NCBI GenBank assembly: GCA_023434855.1
Contig: JAEYSJ010000398.1
Location: 1-34,906, forward strand
DNA length: 34,906 nt
From: Bacillota bacterium
GTDB lineage: Bacteria > Bacillota_C > Negativicutes > JAEYSJ01
Reading direction: 5' to 3'
The number at the start of each line of letters is the position of its first letter. Positions within the stretch are counted from its first letter, which is position 1. This document shows, one piece after another, positions 1-9,174 of this stretch. Made by a program: the position numbers and the translations under genes. The notes beneath the pieces were generated by a model. It did no database searches. It was not told where the DNA came from and worked only from the letters and a program-made list of their open reading frames with translations.

Positions 1-1
1 C

Positions 2-169
2 CCTGTACTGGACGGAGGACATGTAGTTACATTGGCGGTAGAAGGATTTCGCGGTAAACCGCTGAGCAAAAATAAAATGCAATTTATTCAAATGATTGGT
101 TTTGCGTTGCTTTTGTTACTAATGATTGTGGCTACCTTTAAAGATATTAGCAGACTGAAATTATTTTAG
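2..169 (+). CDS. rseP: RseP site-2 zinc metalloprotease, C-terminal end (partial)
   Basis: The reading frame is open from the window edge and ends at the TAG at 167-169. The 55 visible residues begin PVLDGGH, the LDG motif of M50 site-2 proteases that supplies the third zinc ligand (Asp). A hydrophobic helix follows (FIQMIGFALLLLLMIVATF) and then a short polar tail, matching the last transmembrane segment of RseP/RasP. The family cuts transmembrane substrates such as anti-sigma factors and leftover signal peptides inside the membrane. The next gene is ispG, and rseP-ispG-proS is the usual Firmicutes order (dxr would be expected upstream). The first HExxH zinc motif lies outside the window. 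Identification rests on the motif plus synteny. Confidence 0.88.
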   Translation, partial: PVLDGGHVVTLAVEGFRGKPLSKNKMQFIQMIGFALLLLLMIVATFKDISRLKLF

Positions 170-182
170 TCTGGATTTTGAA

Positions 183-1274
183 ATGAGTGATAACATGCAG
201 CGAAGAAAAACCTGTCCTATTCGTATCGGCACTGTAATGGTAGGTGGTACAGCACCAATTACAGTACAATCAATGACTAACACAAAAACGGATAACATAG
301 AAGCAACAGCAGAGCAGATTCAACAGTTAGTCAGTGCCGGATGTGATATTGTCCGGGTTGCTATACCTGATATGGCAGCGGCAATAGCGGTCGAAGGTTT
401 AAAAACTGCTTTGCCTGACATACCGCTTGTTGCCGATATTCATTTTGATTATCGTTTAGCGATTGCTGTTATTGAACGGGGAATTGATGCTTTGCGGCTT
501 AATCCGGGTAATATCGATAATCCTGAACATGTAGCCCTAGTGGTAAAAGAAGCCCAAAAAAGACACATTCCCATACGTATTGGGGTTAATGCCGGTTCTT
601 TAAGCAAAGAGTTCCTTGCAAAACATAACGGGCATCCTACGCCTGAGGCAATGGTGGCCAGTGCTTTGCAACATATTGCCATATTGGAAAATCTTGATTT
701 TTATGATATTAAAATATCCTTAAAGGCTCATGATGTGCCTATGACAATAAAGGCTTACCAATTAATGTCCGATGCAGTCGACTATCCGCTGCATTTAGGA
801 ATAACTGAAGCAGGTACTATTAAATCCGGGGTTATTAAGTCGGCGGTAGGCATTGGTGCATTATTAGCCCAGGGGATTGGCGATACTATAAGGGTTTCTT
901 TGACAGGTGACCCTGTTGAGGAAGTGCGGATAGCTAACGAAATTTTAAAGTCATTGGGTTTGAGACAGTTTGGTCCTACCCTTATATCTTGTCCCACTTG
1001 CGGACGCTGCAATATAGATTTAGCTGTGATCGCCGAAGCTGTAGAACAAAAGCTTAGCAGTATTAAGAAACCGCTCAAAGTGGCCGTTATGGGTTGTGTG
1101 GTGAACGGTCCGGGGGAAGCCAGAGAGGCAGATATCGGTATTGCCGGTGGAAAAGAAGAAGGATTAGTTTTCAGAAAAGGCACCGTATTGAAAAAAGTGC
1201 CTGAAGGGCAATTGTTACCTGCATTATTTGAAGAAATTGATAAACTTGTACAGACAAATGAGGAGGAAAGATAG
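183..1274 (+). CDS. ispG: 4-hydroxy-3-methylbut-2-enyl diphosphate synthase (IspG/GcpE)
   Basis: IspG catalyses the penultimate step of the MEP isoprenoid pathway, the reductive ring opening of MEcPP to HMBPP, using a [4Fe-4S] cluster in the cytoplasm. The protein is 363 residues, normal for the short bacterial form. An N-terminal TIM barrel (about 5-260) is followed by the cluster domain. The three cluster cysteines are C270 and C273 (SCPTCGRC) and C305 (GCVVNGPGEA), the same positions as in E. coli. The ATG at 183 gives the expected N-terminus (RRKTCPIRIGTVMVGG), but the ribosome site before it is weak. It lies 13 bases after rseP and 3 bases before proS, so all three are probably cotranscribed. 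Having rseP, ispG and proS together is the standard Firmicutes arrangement. Confidence 0.97.
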   Translation: MSDNMQRRKTCPIRIGTVMVGGTAPITVQSMTNTKTDNIEATAEQIQQLVSAGCDIVRVAIPDMAAAIAVEGLKTALPDIPLVADIHFDYRLAIAVIERGIDALRLNPGNIDNPEHVALVVKEAQKRHIPIRIGVNAGSLSKEFLAKHNGHPTPEAMVASALQHIAILENLDFYDIKISLKAHDVPMTIKAYQLMSDAVDYPLHLGITEAGTIKSGVIKSAVGIGALLAQGIGDTIRVSLTGDPVEEVRIANEILKSLGLRQFGPTLISCPTCGRCNIDLAVIAEAVEQKLSSIKKPLKVAVMGCVVNGPGEAREADIGIAGGKEEGLVFRKGTVLKKVPEGQLLPALFEEIDKLVQTNEEER

Positions 1275-1277
1275 TTT

Positions 1278-2981
1278 ATGCGCATGTCTCAAATGTATGC
1301 ACCCACTCTACGTGAAACACCTGCTGAAGCTGAAGTGGTCAGTCATCAGTTGATGCTAAGAGCAGGTATGTTGCGCAAGGCTGCCGGAGGGGTATATTCG
1401 TATTTACCATTAGCCTGGCGGGTATTAAAAAAAATCGAAACTATTGTAAGAGAAGAAATGAATGCCAAGGGTGGTCAGGAGCTTTCAATGCCGATAATTC
1501 AACCTGCGGAAATGTGGCTGGAAACTGGGCGCTGGCATGTGTACGGCGACGAAATGTTCAGGCTTAAGGATCGCCATAACCGTGACTTTTGTCTTGGTCC
1601 AACCCACGAAGAAATGATTACAACATTAGTTCGATCAGATGTCCGTTCATACCGCCAGTTACCTCTTCTTTTGTATCAAATTCAAAATAAATATCGTGAT
1701 GAAATTCGTCCGCGTTTCGGTTTGATGCGGGGCCGTGAATTTATCATGAAAGATTTATATTCTTTTGATCGCGATGAACAAGGATTGGATGAAAGTTATA
1801 ACAAAATGTATGATGCTTATAGCAAAATCTTTACCCGCTGCGGTCTTAAATTTAGAGCGGTAGAAGCCGATGCCGGCGCCATAGGCGGTAGCGGTACTCA
1901 TGAGTTTATGGTTATTGCCGATTCCGGTGAAGCGGCTATTGTTTACTGCTCTGAATGTGATTATGCCGCCAATGTGGAGAAAGCAGAGCTAAAGCCGTTA
2001 ACTGCAGCTAAAGAGGCGTTATTACCGTTAACCATCACAGATACTCCGGGAACAAAATCAATAAACGCGCTAACTAAATTCTTAGAAATTGGCGCCGATA
2101 AGACTATCAAAGCAGTTGCCTATAAAACTGAAAAAGATTTAGTTCTGGCGTTGGTGCGTGGCGATCACGAGGTTAATGAAATTAAACTTAAGAATGAACT
2201 GGACTGTCTTACTCTTGAACTGGCGAACCAGGATACAATTGCCGAGATAATTAATAGCAGTGCGGGCTATATTGGCCCTATTGGTATTAAGAACTGTACT
2301 ATTGTTGCCGATACTACGGTTATGAATATGTATAATGCAGTATGTGGCGCGAATACACCGGATCAGCATTATAGTAATGTTAATCCGGAGCGGGATTTTT
2401 CACCGACTAAAGTTGCCGATATTCGTCTGATACAAGAAAATGATCCCTGCCCTCATTGCGGGTCTCCTGTCAAAACGGCTAGAGGTATTGAAGCGGGACA
2501 AGTTTTTAAACTTCATACTAAATACAGTACTGCTTTGCGTGCTACCTACCTTGATGAAAATGGCAAGGAGAAGCCGATGGTTATGGGATGCTATGGGATA
2601 GGTGTTAGCCGTACTATGGCAGCCGCAATTGAGCAAAATAATGATGAGCACGGTATTATCTGGCCTGTAGCAATTGCGCCATATCATGCGATTGTTGTGC
2701 CGATCAGCATTAAAGAACAATCGCAAGTAGCATTGGCGGAAAAAATTTATACGACACTAAACTCTGCCGGTGTTGAATCGGTGTTGGATGATCGTAATGA
2801 ACGGCCTGGCGTTAAATTTAAGGATGCCGATCTTATTGGTTATCCACTTAAAATAACCATCAGTCCTAAAGCTATAAGCGAAAATTTAATTGAAATTAAA
2901 GTCAGACGCACAGGGGAAACATTCTATTTTACTATTGATAATTATATTACGGAAATAAAAGCTTTATTAGCTAAAATTTAG
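1278..2981 (+). CDS. proS: Prolyl-tRNA synthetase, bacterial type with editing domain
   Basis: ProS charges tRNA-Pro with proline and, through its INS domain, removes wrongly attached alanine. The protein is 567 residues, the usual bacterial length. Class II motif 1 lies near residues 40-60. Motif 2 includes GPTHEE (107-112) and the [12 protein letters not shown] stretch. The INS editing domain spans roughly 225-405. Motif 3 is GCYGIGVSR (437-445), followed by the C-terminal anticodon-binding domain. AGGAGG at 1261-1266, inside the end of ispG, supports the ATG at 1278; a second ATG two codons later is possible. A hairpin terminator follows at 2986, so this closes the rseP-ispG-proS unit. No T-box or other leader precedes it. 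Confidence 0.97.
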   Translation: MRMSQMYAPTLRETPAEAEVVSHQLMLRAGMLRKAAGGVYSYLPLAWRVLKKIETIVREEMNAKGGQELSMPIIQPAEMWLETGRWHVYGDEMFRLKDRHNRDFCLGPTHEEMITTLVRSDVRSYRQLPLLLYQIQNKYRDEIRPRFGLMRGREFIMKDLYSFDRDEQGLDESYNKMYDAYSKIFTRCGLKFRAVEADAGAIGGSGTHEFMVIADSGEAAIVYCSECDYAANVEKAELKPLTAAKEALLPLTITDTPGTKSINALTKFLEIGADKTIKAVAYKTEKDLVLALVRGDHEVNEIKLKNELDCLTLELANQDTIAEIINSSAGYIGPIGIKNCTIVADTTVMNMYNAVCGANTPDQHYSNVNPERDFSPTKVADIRLIQENDPCPHCGSPVKTARGIEAGQVFKLHTKYSTALRATYLDENGKEKPMVMGCYGIGVSRTMAAAIEQNNDEHGIIWPVAIAPYHAIVVPISIKEQSQVALAEKIYTTLNSAGVESVLDDRNERPGVKFKDADLIGYPLKITISPKAISENLIEIKVRRTGETFYFTIDNYITEIKALLAKI

Positions 2982-2985
2982 TATG

Positions 2986-3012
2986 AAAGCGTGATTGTAA
3001 ATCACGCTTTTT
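2986..3012 (+). terminator. Intrinsic terminator after proS
   Basis: A perfect 10-bp stem, AAAGCGTGAT (2986-2995) with ATCACGCTTT (3001-3010), encloses the loop TGTAA and runs into a short T-run. It separates proS from polC. Confidence 0.85.
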
Positions 3013-3084
3013 ACCTGTATATGAATAAAAAAAATTATGTTAAAATAATATTGCACCTATTGATATTTTAGGAGAGAATTGCCA

Positions 3085-6000
3085 ATGCAGAATTATTGTA
3101 TTATCCCTGACAATTGTAAGAATTTTTTAGAATTCATAGCTAACTTGGCTGTTATGTCAGAGTATAAAGAAGTATTAAAGCATACTAGAGTAACTAAGGT
3201 GCAAGTAAACACATCTATCAATTCCTGGGATGTGTTTATTGACGTTCCACAACAACTGCCTGACCAGATATTGATAATTGCCGGGCAAAGTCTCTGTAAC
3301 AATTGCGGTTTGAATAAAGTTAGTTTTATACAAAATGTTAAAGATCTTGCTGAATATCTTCAACATGAATGGCAAAATTTTGTGACGCAAATTACTATAG
3401 ATACCTGCACAGTTAAATATCTGTTGATTAATGCAAAATGGACATTGCACAACAATGTTCTATCAATAGAACTCACCGGCGATATTTCTGCCGAGATGCT
3501 CCATAATAGTGGTGTTGTGCAAAAAATGAAAACATTTATTTTACAAGAATTTGGAACTTTGTGTGATATAGACTTTTCTACTATTGAACAAGAGTATGAA
3601 AGTTGTTGTGAAGATGATTTATTAACTCCTGAATATCTTGAAGCATTGAATGAACACACTGCGCCAACAGAGATTAAGCGAACAGATAATCCTGTTATTT
3701 TGGGGCGAAATATTAAAGATTCACCGCAGCCCCTTAACCTTGTTCAGGAAGAAGCCCGCAATGTAGTGGTTGAAGGACAAATTATTAATTTTGAACTGCG
3801 TGAATTGCGTTCAGGACGCTGTTTGCTGACTTTTGATTTAAGTGATCTGACTGACGGTATTAGCGGTAAAGTGTTTTTTGAAGACCAGGATGAATTTAAG
3901 AAAGTTTCCGGTGCAATTACCCAAGGCTTGTTTGTCAAGATGAAAGGTACTGTACAATTTGATAAATACGCCAACGAAAATGTGTTATTTGCTGACAGTA
4001 TCTGCCGTATCAACAAACCGGAACGAAAAGACAGCTCAGAAAAAACCCGGGTAGAATTACACGCCCATACCCGTATGAGCAATATGGACGCAGTAGTTTC
4101 GGCTAAAAGTTTAATAAAAACAGCCGCTAAGTGGGGACATACTGCGGTGGCAATAACTGATCACGGTGTTGTTCAGGCTTTTCCTGAGGCTCATGAGGAA
4201 GCTGATCAAGCCGGCATCAAAGTTATCTACGGAATGGAAGGTTATTTGTTTGACAATGATATAAACAAAGCCCGACATATCGTCATTTTGGCAAAAAACA
4301 GTATCGGTTTACGCAATTTATATCGATTGGTATCTCTGTCACACTTAAAATATTTGCACCGGACGCCCCGGATACCCCGGCATGTACTCAATGAATACCG
4401 GGATGGACTCCTCTTAGGTTCAGCATGTGAAGCCGGCGAATTAATTCAAGCAATAATAAATGGCGCAACAGACGAAGAATTGTTGCAGATTGGTGCTTTT
4501 TATGACTATCTTGAGATCCAGCCTATTGGGAATAATGCTTTTTTATTACGCGAAGGAAAGGTGCCTAATGAAGAAGCTTTGCGGCAAATAAATATCAAGG
4601 TATGTAAGCTGGGGGAAAAATTAAATAAGCCGGTCGCAGCTACTTGTGACGTACATTTCTTAAACCCTGAAGATGAAGTTTATCGCCGTATTCTCATGGC
4701 CGGCAAAGGATTCGCTGATGCCGATAACCAGCCGCCGTTGTACTTTCGTACTACCGAAGAAATGCTGGAAGAGTTTTCTTATCTTGGACAGGTAAAGGCT
4801 TATGAAGTGGTTGTGGAGAATACCCGGCAGATTAGTGAGCGAATTGAAAAATTCAAACCTATTCCGGATGAGCTATATTCACCGCAGATTCCCGGAGCAG
4901 AAGAACAAATCCGCTCTATGTCGTATCAAAAGGCTGAGGCATTATATGGCGATCCTCTGCCGGAAATAGTAGCTTCACGTTTGAAATATGAGTTGGATGC
5001 GATTATAAATAATGGTTTTGCAGTGTTATATTTAATTGCCCATAAATTGGTAAAAAAATCACTGGATGACGGCTATCTCGTTGGTTCGCGGGGTTCGGTC
5101 GGATCATCTTTTGTGGCAACGATGACCGACATTACCGAAGTTAATCCTCTACCCCCCCATTGGCGCTGTTCAAACTGCAAATGCAGTGAATTTGTTACAG
5201 ACGGTAGTTATGGTGGAGGATTCGATTTGCCTGACAAGATATGTCCTCAATGCGGAATGCCTATGGGCAAAAATGGGCATGACATTCCATTTGCTGTCTT
5301 CATGGGTTTTCACGGTGATAAGGTTCCTGATATTGACTTGAATTTTTCCGGTGATTATCAGCCAGTCGCTCATAAGTATACGGAAGAACTGTTTGGCAAA
5401 GATAGCGTGTTTAGGGCAGGTACCATTGCCACTGTTGCGGATAAAACCGCTTATGGGTATGTAAAAAATTATTTTAATGACAAAGGAATTACACCACGCA
5501 ATGCCTATATAAATAGTCTGGTTGCAGGCTGCACTGGTGTAAAACGTACTACCGGACAGCATCCGGGTGGCATTATGGTTGTACCGCGGGATATGGATGT
5601 ACATCATTTTACACCAATACAACATCCGGCTGACGATAAGAATTCAGGTACAATCACCACTCATTTTGACTATCATTCTATCAGTAGCCGCTTAGTTAAA
5701 CTTGATATTCTGGGACATGACGATCCAACGGTAATAAAGATGCTGGAAGACTTGACAATGCTCAATCCAAAGACAATTCCCTTTGATGATGCCGACACGA
5801 TGAGTCTGTTCTCCTCAACTAAGGCTTTAAACCTTACTCCCGAGCAATTGGGCAGTACAGTTGGGACATTTGGCATTCCGGAGTTTGGTACGAAATTTGT
5901 ACGTCAGATGTTGGAAGACACTACTCCACAAACTTTTAGTGAACTAGTGCGTATCAGCGGTTTTTCTCATGGCACCGACGTGTGGCTGAATAATGCACAG

Positions 6001-6750
6001 GACTTAATAAAAGCCGGCACAGCCAAACTGTCTGAGGCTATATCTACCAGGGATGATATCATGGTATATTTAATCCACAAAGGGGTTGAGCCACAACTGG
6101 CATTTAAAATCATGGAAGGTGTGCGTAAGGGTAAAGGCGTTAAATCAGATGATGTAACAAAAATAAAAGCTAATAATGTACCTGAATGGTATGTTGAATC
6201 CTGTCAGAAAATAAAATATATGTTTCCTAAAGCCCATGCTGTGGCCTATGTCATGATGGCTTTTCGAATTGCCTATTGCAAAATACATTATCCTTTAGCA
6301 TTTTATGCTTCTTATTTCAGTGTGCGGGCAACGGAATTTGATGCTGATCTTATTGTGCAGGGCGAAAATGCATTGCGGCACAAATTGATTGAATTAGAAC
6401 AAAAAGGGAATACTATGACCGTAAAAGAAAAAGGACTGCAAATAATAGTTGAAGTAGCGCTAGAAATGTATTTGCGGGGTTTTATCTTCAAAAAAGTTAG
6501 TTTGTATGATTCTGATGCTACAAAATTTCTGATTGTTGAAAATGGCTTATTGCCGCCATTAGCGTCCTTGCAGGGATTAGGAGATGCGGCAGCGCAAAAT
6601 ATTGTGGCGGCGCGCCAAAACAGAGTGTTCTCTTCAATTGAAGATTTGCGAGTGCGCAGCAGAGTTTCAAAAACAGTAATTGATATATTAAAAGGGCATG
6701 GTTGTTTAGACGATTTGCCTGAAACCGACCAACTGATGCTGTTTGCCTGA
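3085..6750 (+). CDS. polC: DNA polymerase III PolC-type alpha subunit, lacking the exonuclease insert
   Basis: PolC is the main replicative DNA polymerase of low-GC Gram-positives. Here it is about 1221 residues, against 1437 in B. subtilis. In order: an N-terminal domain, an OB fold (about 230-310), a PHP domain starting at HAHTRMSNMDA (H326, H328), a four-cysteine zinc knuckle (CSNCKC...CPQCG, near 695-730), the polymerase core with PDIDLNFSG (D749, D751) and KLDILGHDD (D874), and the C-terminal clamp-binding peptide QLMLF (1216-1220). The DnaQ-type exonuclease normally inserted in the PHP domain is missing. Around residues 385-400 the PHP text runs straight from YGMEGYLFDNDINKARH to IVILAKNSIGLRNLY with no DxE motif. 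The frame is unbroken, so this is not a frameshift artefact. The start chosen is the ATG at 3085, 8 bases after AGGAGAG; the in-frame TTG at 3079 is too close to that site. Confidence 0.97.
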   Translation: MQNYCIIPDNCKNFLEFIANLAVMSEYKEVLKHTRVTKVQVNTSINSWDVFIDVPQQLPDQILIIAGQSLCNNCGLNKVSFIQNVKDLAEYLQHEWQNFVTQITIDTCTVKYLLINAKWTLHNNVLSIELTGDISAEMLHNSGVVQKMKTFILQEFGTLCDIDFSTIEQEYESCCEDDLLTPEYLEALNEHTAPTEIKRTDNPVILGRNIKDSPQPLNLVQEEARNVVVEGQIINFELRELRSGRCLLTFDLSDLTDGISGKVFFEDQDEFKKVSGAITQGLFVKMKGTVQFDKYANENVLFADSICRINKPERKDSSEKTRVELHAHTRMSNMDAVVSAKSLIKTAAKWGHTAVAITDHGVVQAFPEAHEEADQAGIKVIYGMEGYLFDNDINKARHIVILAKNSIGLRNLYRLVSLSHLKYLHRTPRIPRHVLNEYRDGLLLGSACEAGELIQAIINGATDEELLQIGAFYDYLEIQPIGNNAFLLREGKVPNEEALRQINIKVCKLGEKLNKPVAATCDVHFLNPEDEVYRRILMAGKGFADADNQPPLYFRTTEEMLEEFSYLGQVKAYEVVVENTRQISERIEKFKPIPDELYSPQIPGAEEQIRSMSYQKAEALYGDPLPEIVASRLKYELDAIINNGFAVLYLIAHKLVKKSLDDGYLVGSRGSVGSSFVATMTDITEVNPLPPHWRCSNCKCSEFVTDGSYGGGFDLPDKICPQCGMPMGKNGHDIPFAVFMGFHGDKVPDIDLNFSGDYQPVAHKYTEELFGKDSVFRAGTIATVADKTAYGYVKNYFNDKGITPRNAYINSLVAGCTGVKRTTGQHPGGIMVVPRDMDVHHFTPIQHPADDKNSGTITTHFDYHSISSRLVKLDILGHDDPTVIKMLEDLTMLNPKTIPFDDADTMSLFSSTKALNLTPEQLGSTVGTFGIPEFGTKFVRQMLEDTTPQTFSELVRISGFSHGTDVWLNNAQDLIKAGTAKLSEAISTRDDIMVYLIHKGVEPQLAFKIMEGVRKGKGVKSDDVTKIKANNVPEWYVESCQKIKYMFPKAHAVAYVMMAFRIAYCKIHYPLAFYASYFSVRATEFDADLIVQGENALRHKLIELEQKGNTMTVKEKGLQIIVEVALEMYLRGFIFKKVSLYDSDATKFLIVENGLLPPLASLQGLGDAAAQNIVAARQNRVFSSIEDLRVRSRVSKTVIDILKGHGCLDDLPETDQLMLFA

Positions 6751-6758
6751 TTTAAATG

Positions 6759-6787
6759 TTGTAAAATTAATCCTGCGGTGGTATAAT
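6759..6787 (+). promoter_or_regulatory. Promoter of the rimP-nusA-infB operon
   Basis: TTGTAA (6759-6764), a 17-base spacer and a perfect TATAAT (6782-6787) form a sigma-A-type promoter just after the polC stop. A second TATAAT at 6796 has no good -35. Transcription would start near 6794 and give a leader of about 230 bases before rimP. Confidence 0.75.
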
Positions 6788-6815
6788 AAATAAGGTATAA
6801 TTTGTTTTGTGTGTC

Positions 6816-6841
6816 AAGAGTGGGTGGAATAACCCACTCTT
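6816..6841 (+). promoter_or_regulatory. Leader hairpin of the rimP-nusA operon
   Basis: A perfect 10-bp stem, AAGAGTGGGT (6816-6825) with ACCCACTCTT (6832-6841), has the 6-base loop GGAATA. It sits about 22 bases after the predicted transcription start. TTCAT follows rather than a T-run, so it does not look like a strong terminator. It is more likely a 5'-end stabiliser, a processing site or part of an attenuator. Similar GC-rich hairpins before rimP/nusA are common in Firmicutes. The remaining leader (about 6842-7010) shows no riboswitch class that I recognise. Confidence 0.6.
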
Positions 6842-7024
6842 TCATCTTAATTACTGGTTTGTATTGCTTTCGCATCTAGCTATAAACTGCTTAAAAAATC
6901 GCAGTTCCTCTTAAGGTGTGTTAACCTGCCAGATATAGGGTATAAGCGGATAGGTTGTCAGGCAAGACTAATAGTAGATGTTTTGCCCCGACAATCCGGT
7001 ATTTTTCAGGTAGGAGGTTTTTTT

Positions 7025-7483
7025 ATGTCTAAAGAACAAACTGAAATTTTGGTTGAAGGACTTGTAAGTGATATTATCAGGGAAACAAACCTGGAGTTAG
7101 TGGATGTGGAATATGTTAAAGAACGTGATTGGTATTTGCGCGTTTTTTTGGATAAACATGGCGGCATTGAACTGGAAGATTGCCAATGGGTGAGCGAACG
7201 TCTTGAGGCCAAGCTGGATGAACTTGATCCAATTAAAGAAAGTTATTACCTTGAAGTATCTTCGCCAGGACTTGATCGTGCTTTAAAAAAGGATCGCGAT
7301 TTTACAAGACATGTCGGTGATAAGGTTGAAATTAATACTTTTGCACCAATTGATGGCCGCAAGACAATTGTTGGAACACTGACAGGCTTGATCGATAGCA
7401 ATATTCATCTTGACGTTGATGGTACAGAAATTAGTATTCCGCGAGATAAAGCGGCTCAGATCAGATTACATATCGATTATTGA
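7025..7483 (+). CDS. rimP: Ribosome maturation factor RimP
   Basis: RimP helps assemble the 30S subunit and binds ribosomal protein S12. The protein is 152 residues, typical of the family. The N-terminal alpha/beta domain carries the conserved LELVDVEYVKERDWYLRVFLDK and the ..LDPI..YYLEVSSPGLDR signature. The C-terminal Sm-like barrel starts near residue 90 and includes the typical basic GD/GR turns. The ATG at 7025 has a strong AGGAGG (7012-7017) 7 bases upstream. The reading frame is open further upstream to 6983, but that extension (MPRQSGIFQVGGFF) includes the ribosome site itself and is not coding. RimP is the first gene of the nusA-infB operon. Confidence 0.96.
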   Translation: MSKEQTEILVEGLVSDIIRETNLELVDVEYVKERDWYLRVFLDKHGGIELEDCQWVSERLEAKLDELDPIKESYYLEVSSPGLDRALKKDRDFTRHVGDKVEINTFAPIDGRKTIVGTLTGLIDSNIHLDVDGTEISIPRDKAAQIRLHIDY

Positions 7484-7506
7484 AAATTGAATAGGGGGAA
7501 TATTGG

Positions 7507-8550
7507 TTGAATGCAGAATTCATGCAAGCTTTTGAACAGTTAGGCAAAGAAAAGGGCATTGCTCCGGAAGTTTTATTTGATGCAATTGAGGCAGCATTAA
7601 TCTCGGCGTATAAGCGAAACTTTGGCTCAGCGCAAAATGTAAGAGTATCTTTGGATAGAATTACCGGTGAAATACATGTATATGCCCGCAAGACAGTAGT
7701 GGAAGCACCAAGTGATTCTCGCTTGGAGATGTCTTTGGATGAAGCACGGGCTATTGATGTTCGGTATGATTTGGATGATATTGTGGAAATCGAAGTTACG
7801 CCGAAAGATTTTGGCCGGATTGCCGCTCAAACTGCTAAACAAGTAGTTGTTCAGCGTATTCGTGAAGCTGAGCGCGGTATTATTTATGAAGAATTTTCCA
7901 ATAGGGAAAGCGATATACTTACCGGGATTGTACAACGTATCGAACAAAAAAATGTTTTTATTGACTTAGGCAAAGCAGAAGCCATTCTGGCTCCGTCCGA
8001 ACAGATCGCGGGCGAAGTATATAAGCATGGTGATCGACTAAAGACATATATCATCGAAGTGAAAAAAACAACTAAAGGACCACAAATTCTAGTATCCCGT
8101 ACTCATCCTGGATTGCTAAAACGGTTATTTGAATTAGAAGTCCCGGAAATCCATGATGGCATAGTGGAAATAAAGTCGGTGGCACGGGAGCCGGGTTTGC
8201 GTTCTAAGATTGCGGTATACTCCCGTGATGAAAACGTGGATCCTGTCGGTGCCTGTGTTGGACATAAAGGTATGCGGGTGCAAACCATTGTTAATGAGTT
8301 AAAGGGCGAGAAAATCGACATTGTAAAATGGAATGTTGATCCTGCTAAATATATTTCCAATGCGCTCAGCCCGGCAAAAGTTGTGTCTGTAGATATAAGC
8401 GAGGCAGAGAAAATGTCGAAAGTGATTGTGCCTGACTATCAATTATCATTGGCTATAGGCAAAGAGGGACAGAATGCCCGTTTAGCCGCTAAACTGACTG
8501 GTTGGAAAATTGATATAAAAAGCGAATCTCAAGTACAGGCAGCCACTTAG
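7507..8550 (+). CDS. nusA: Transcription termination/antitermination factor NusA
   Basis: NusA binds RNA polymerase and nascent RNA to modulate pausing, termination and antitermination. The protein is 347 residues, the short Firmicutes form without C-terminal acidic repeats. An N-terminal RNAP-binding domain (1-125, ending in VVQRIREAERGIIYEEF) is followed by an S1 domain (about 135-200) and two KH domains. KH1 carries VGACVGHKGMRVQTIVNELKGE and KH2 carries LAIGKEGQNARLAAKLTGW. The start is TTG at 7507, 8 bases after AGGGGG. It gives the family N-terminus MNAEFMQAFEQ, whereas the ATG at 7522 would remove conserved residues. It lies 23 bases after rimP. Confidence 0.97.
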   Translation: MNAEFMQAFEQLGKEKGIAPEVLFDAIEAALISAYKRNFGSAQNVRVSLDRITGEIHVYARKTVVEAPSDSRLEMSLDEARAIDVRYDLDDIVEIEVTPKDFGRIAAQTAKQVVVQRIREAERGIIYEEFSNRESDILTGIVQRIEQKNVFIDLGKAEAILAPSEQIAGEVYKHGDRLKTYIIEVKKTTKGPQILVSRTHPGLLKRLFELEVPEIHDGIVEIKSVAREPGLRSKIAVYSRDENVDPVGACVGHKGMRVQTIVNELKGEKIDIVKWNVDPAKYISNALSPAKVVSVDISEAEKMSKVIVPDYQLSLAIGKEGQNARLAAKLTGWKIDIKSESQVQAAT

Positions 8551-8565
8551 AAGGGGGGATTTACA

Positions 8566-8832
8566 GTGCCAAAAAAGATTCCCCAACGTATGTGTGTTGG
8601 CTGTCAAGAAATGAAAAATAAAAAAGAATTATTACGTGTCGTTCGTACTCCTGACGGTGAAGTTTGTATTGACCCGACTGGTAAAAAAGCTGGACGCGGC
8701 GCATACGTTTGCCAAAGTGAACAATGTTTTGCCAAAGCCTTCAAAGAAAAAAGATTAGAACGCGCATTGAAGCATACTATTGATTCTGAAGTTTACGAAC
8801 AACTACGTTTAGGCATTTTAACGCATGAGTGA
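8566..8832 (+). CDS. ylxR: YlxR/RnpM family RNA-binding protein
   Basis: This is a small basic protein of 88 residues from the DUF448/YlxR family, always found between nusA and infB. Visible family marks are the N-terminal RMCVGCQEMKNKKELLRVVR and the GRGAYVC loop. In B. subtilis YlxR has been reported to bind the RNase P RNA and modulate its activity (the name RnpM); the same role here is inferred. The GTG start at 8566 follows AGGGGGG (8552-8558). Its end overlaps the next gene by 8 bases, implying translational coupling. Confidence 0.93.
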   Translation: MPKKIPQRMCVGCQEMKNKKELLRVVRTPDGEVCIDPTGKKAGRGAYVCQSEQCFAKAFKEKRLERALKHTIDSEVYEQLRLGILTHE

Positions 8833-9136
8833 AGAAAAATTAATCTCTCTTTTAGGCTTGGCACAAAAAGCAGGCAAAATTGCATCAGGTGAGTTGGCAG
8901 TAGAAAAAGCAATTAAATCAGGAAAAGCCAAACTTATATTAATTGCCCTGGATTCTTCCAACAATACAAAAAAGAACTATCATGACATGGCAACATATTA
9001 TGGAATATCATGCTATGAAAGGTTATCCAAGGAGATCTTAGGCAATTGTATTGGCAAAATACATCGTGCAGCTTTAGCAGTAGTAGATGAGGGTTTTAGT
9101 AAAGCTATTATTAAAACATTACTTGATCTTAAATAA
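8825..9136 (+). CDS. ylxQ: YlxQ, L7Ae-family kink-turn RNA-binding protein
   Basis: The protein has 103 residues with the L7Ae/L30e/S12e/Gadd45 fold: [42 protein letters not shown] near the N-terminus, then a hydrophobic beta-alpha core. Relatives YlxQ and YbxF bind kink-turn RNAs, but the physiological target of YlxQ is not established. The ATG at 8825 lies inside the end of ylxR. The position between ylxR and infB is the usual one. Confidence 0.92.
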   Translation: MSEEKLISLLGLAQKAGKIASGELAVEKAIKSGKAKLILIALDSSNNTKKNYHDMATYYGISCYERLSKEILGNCIGKIHRAALAVVDEGFSKAIIKTLLDLK

Positions 9137-9174
9137 ATACTGTTACGGGAGAGAAAGAAAATGGGGGTGGATCA

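Noticed and set aside
782..1285. 167-codon minus-strand frame opposite ispG
   Set aside because: It is the mirror of conserved ispG sequence, Ser/Pro/Ile-rich and without family resemblance.
3041..3046. TAAAAT as a -10 for polC
   Set aside because: No acceptable -35 lies 16-18 bases upstream; polC must have a promoter or readthrough, but I cannot place it.
3079..3084. TTG start two codons before the chosen polC ATG
   Set aside because: It is only 2 bases after AGGAGAG, too close for normal initiation; the ATG at 3085 has correct spacing.
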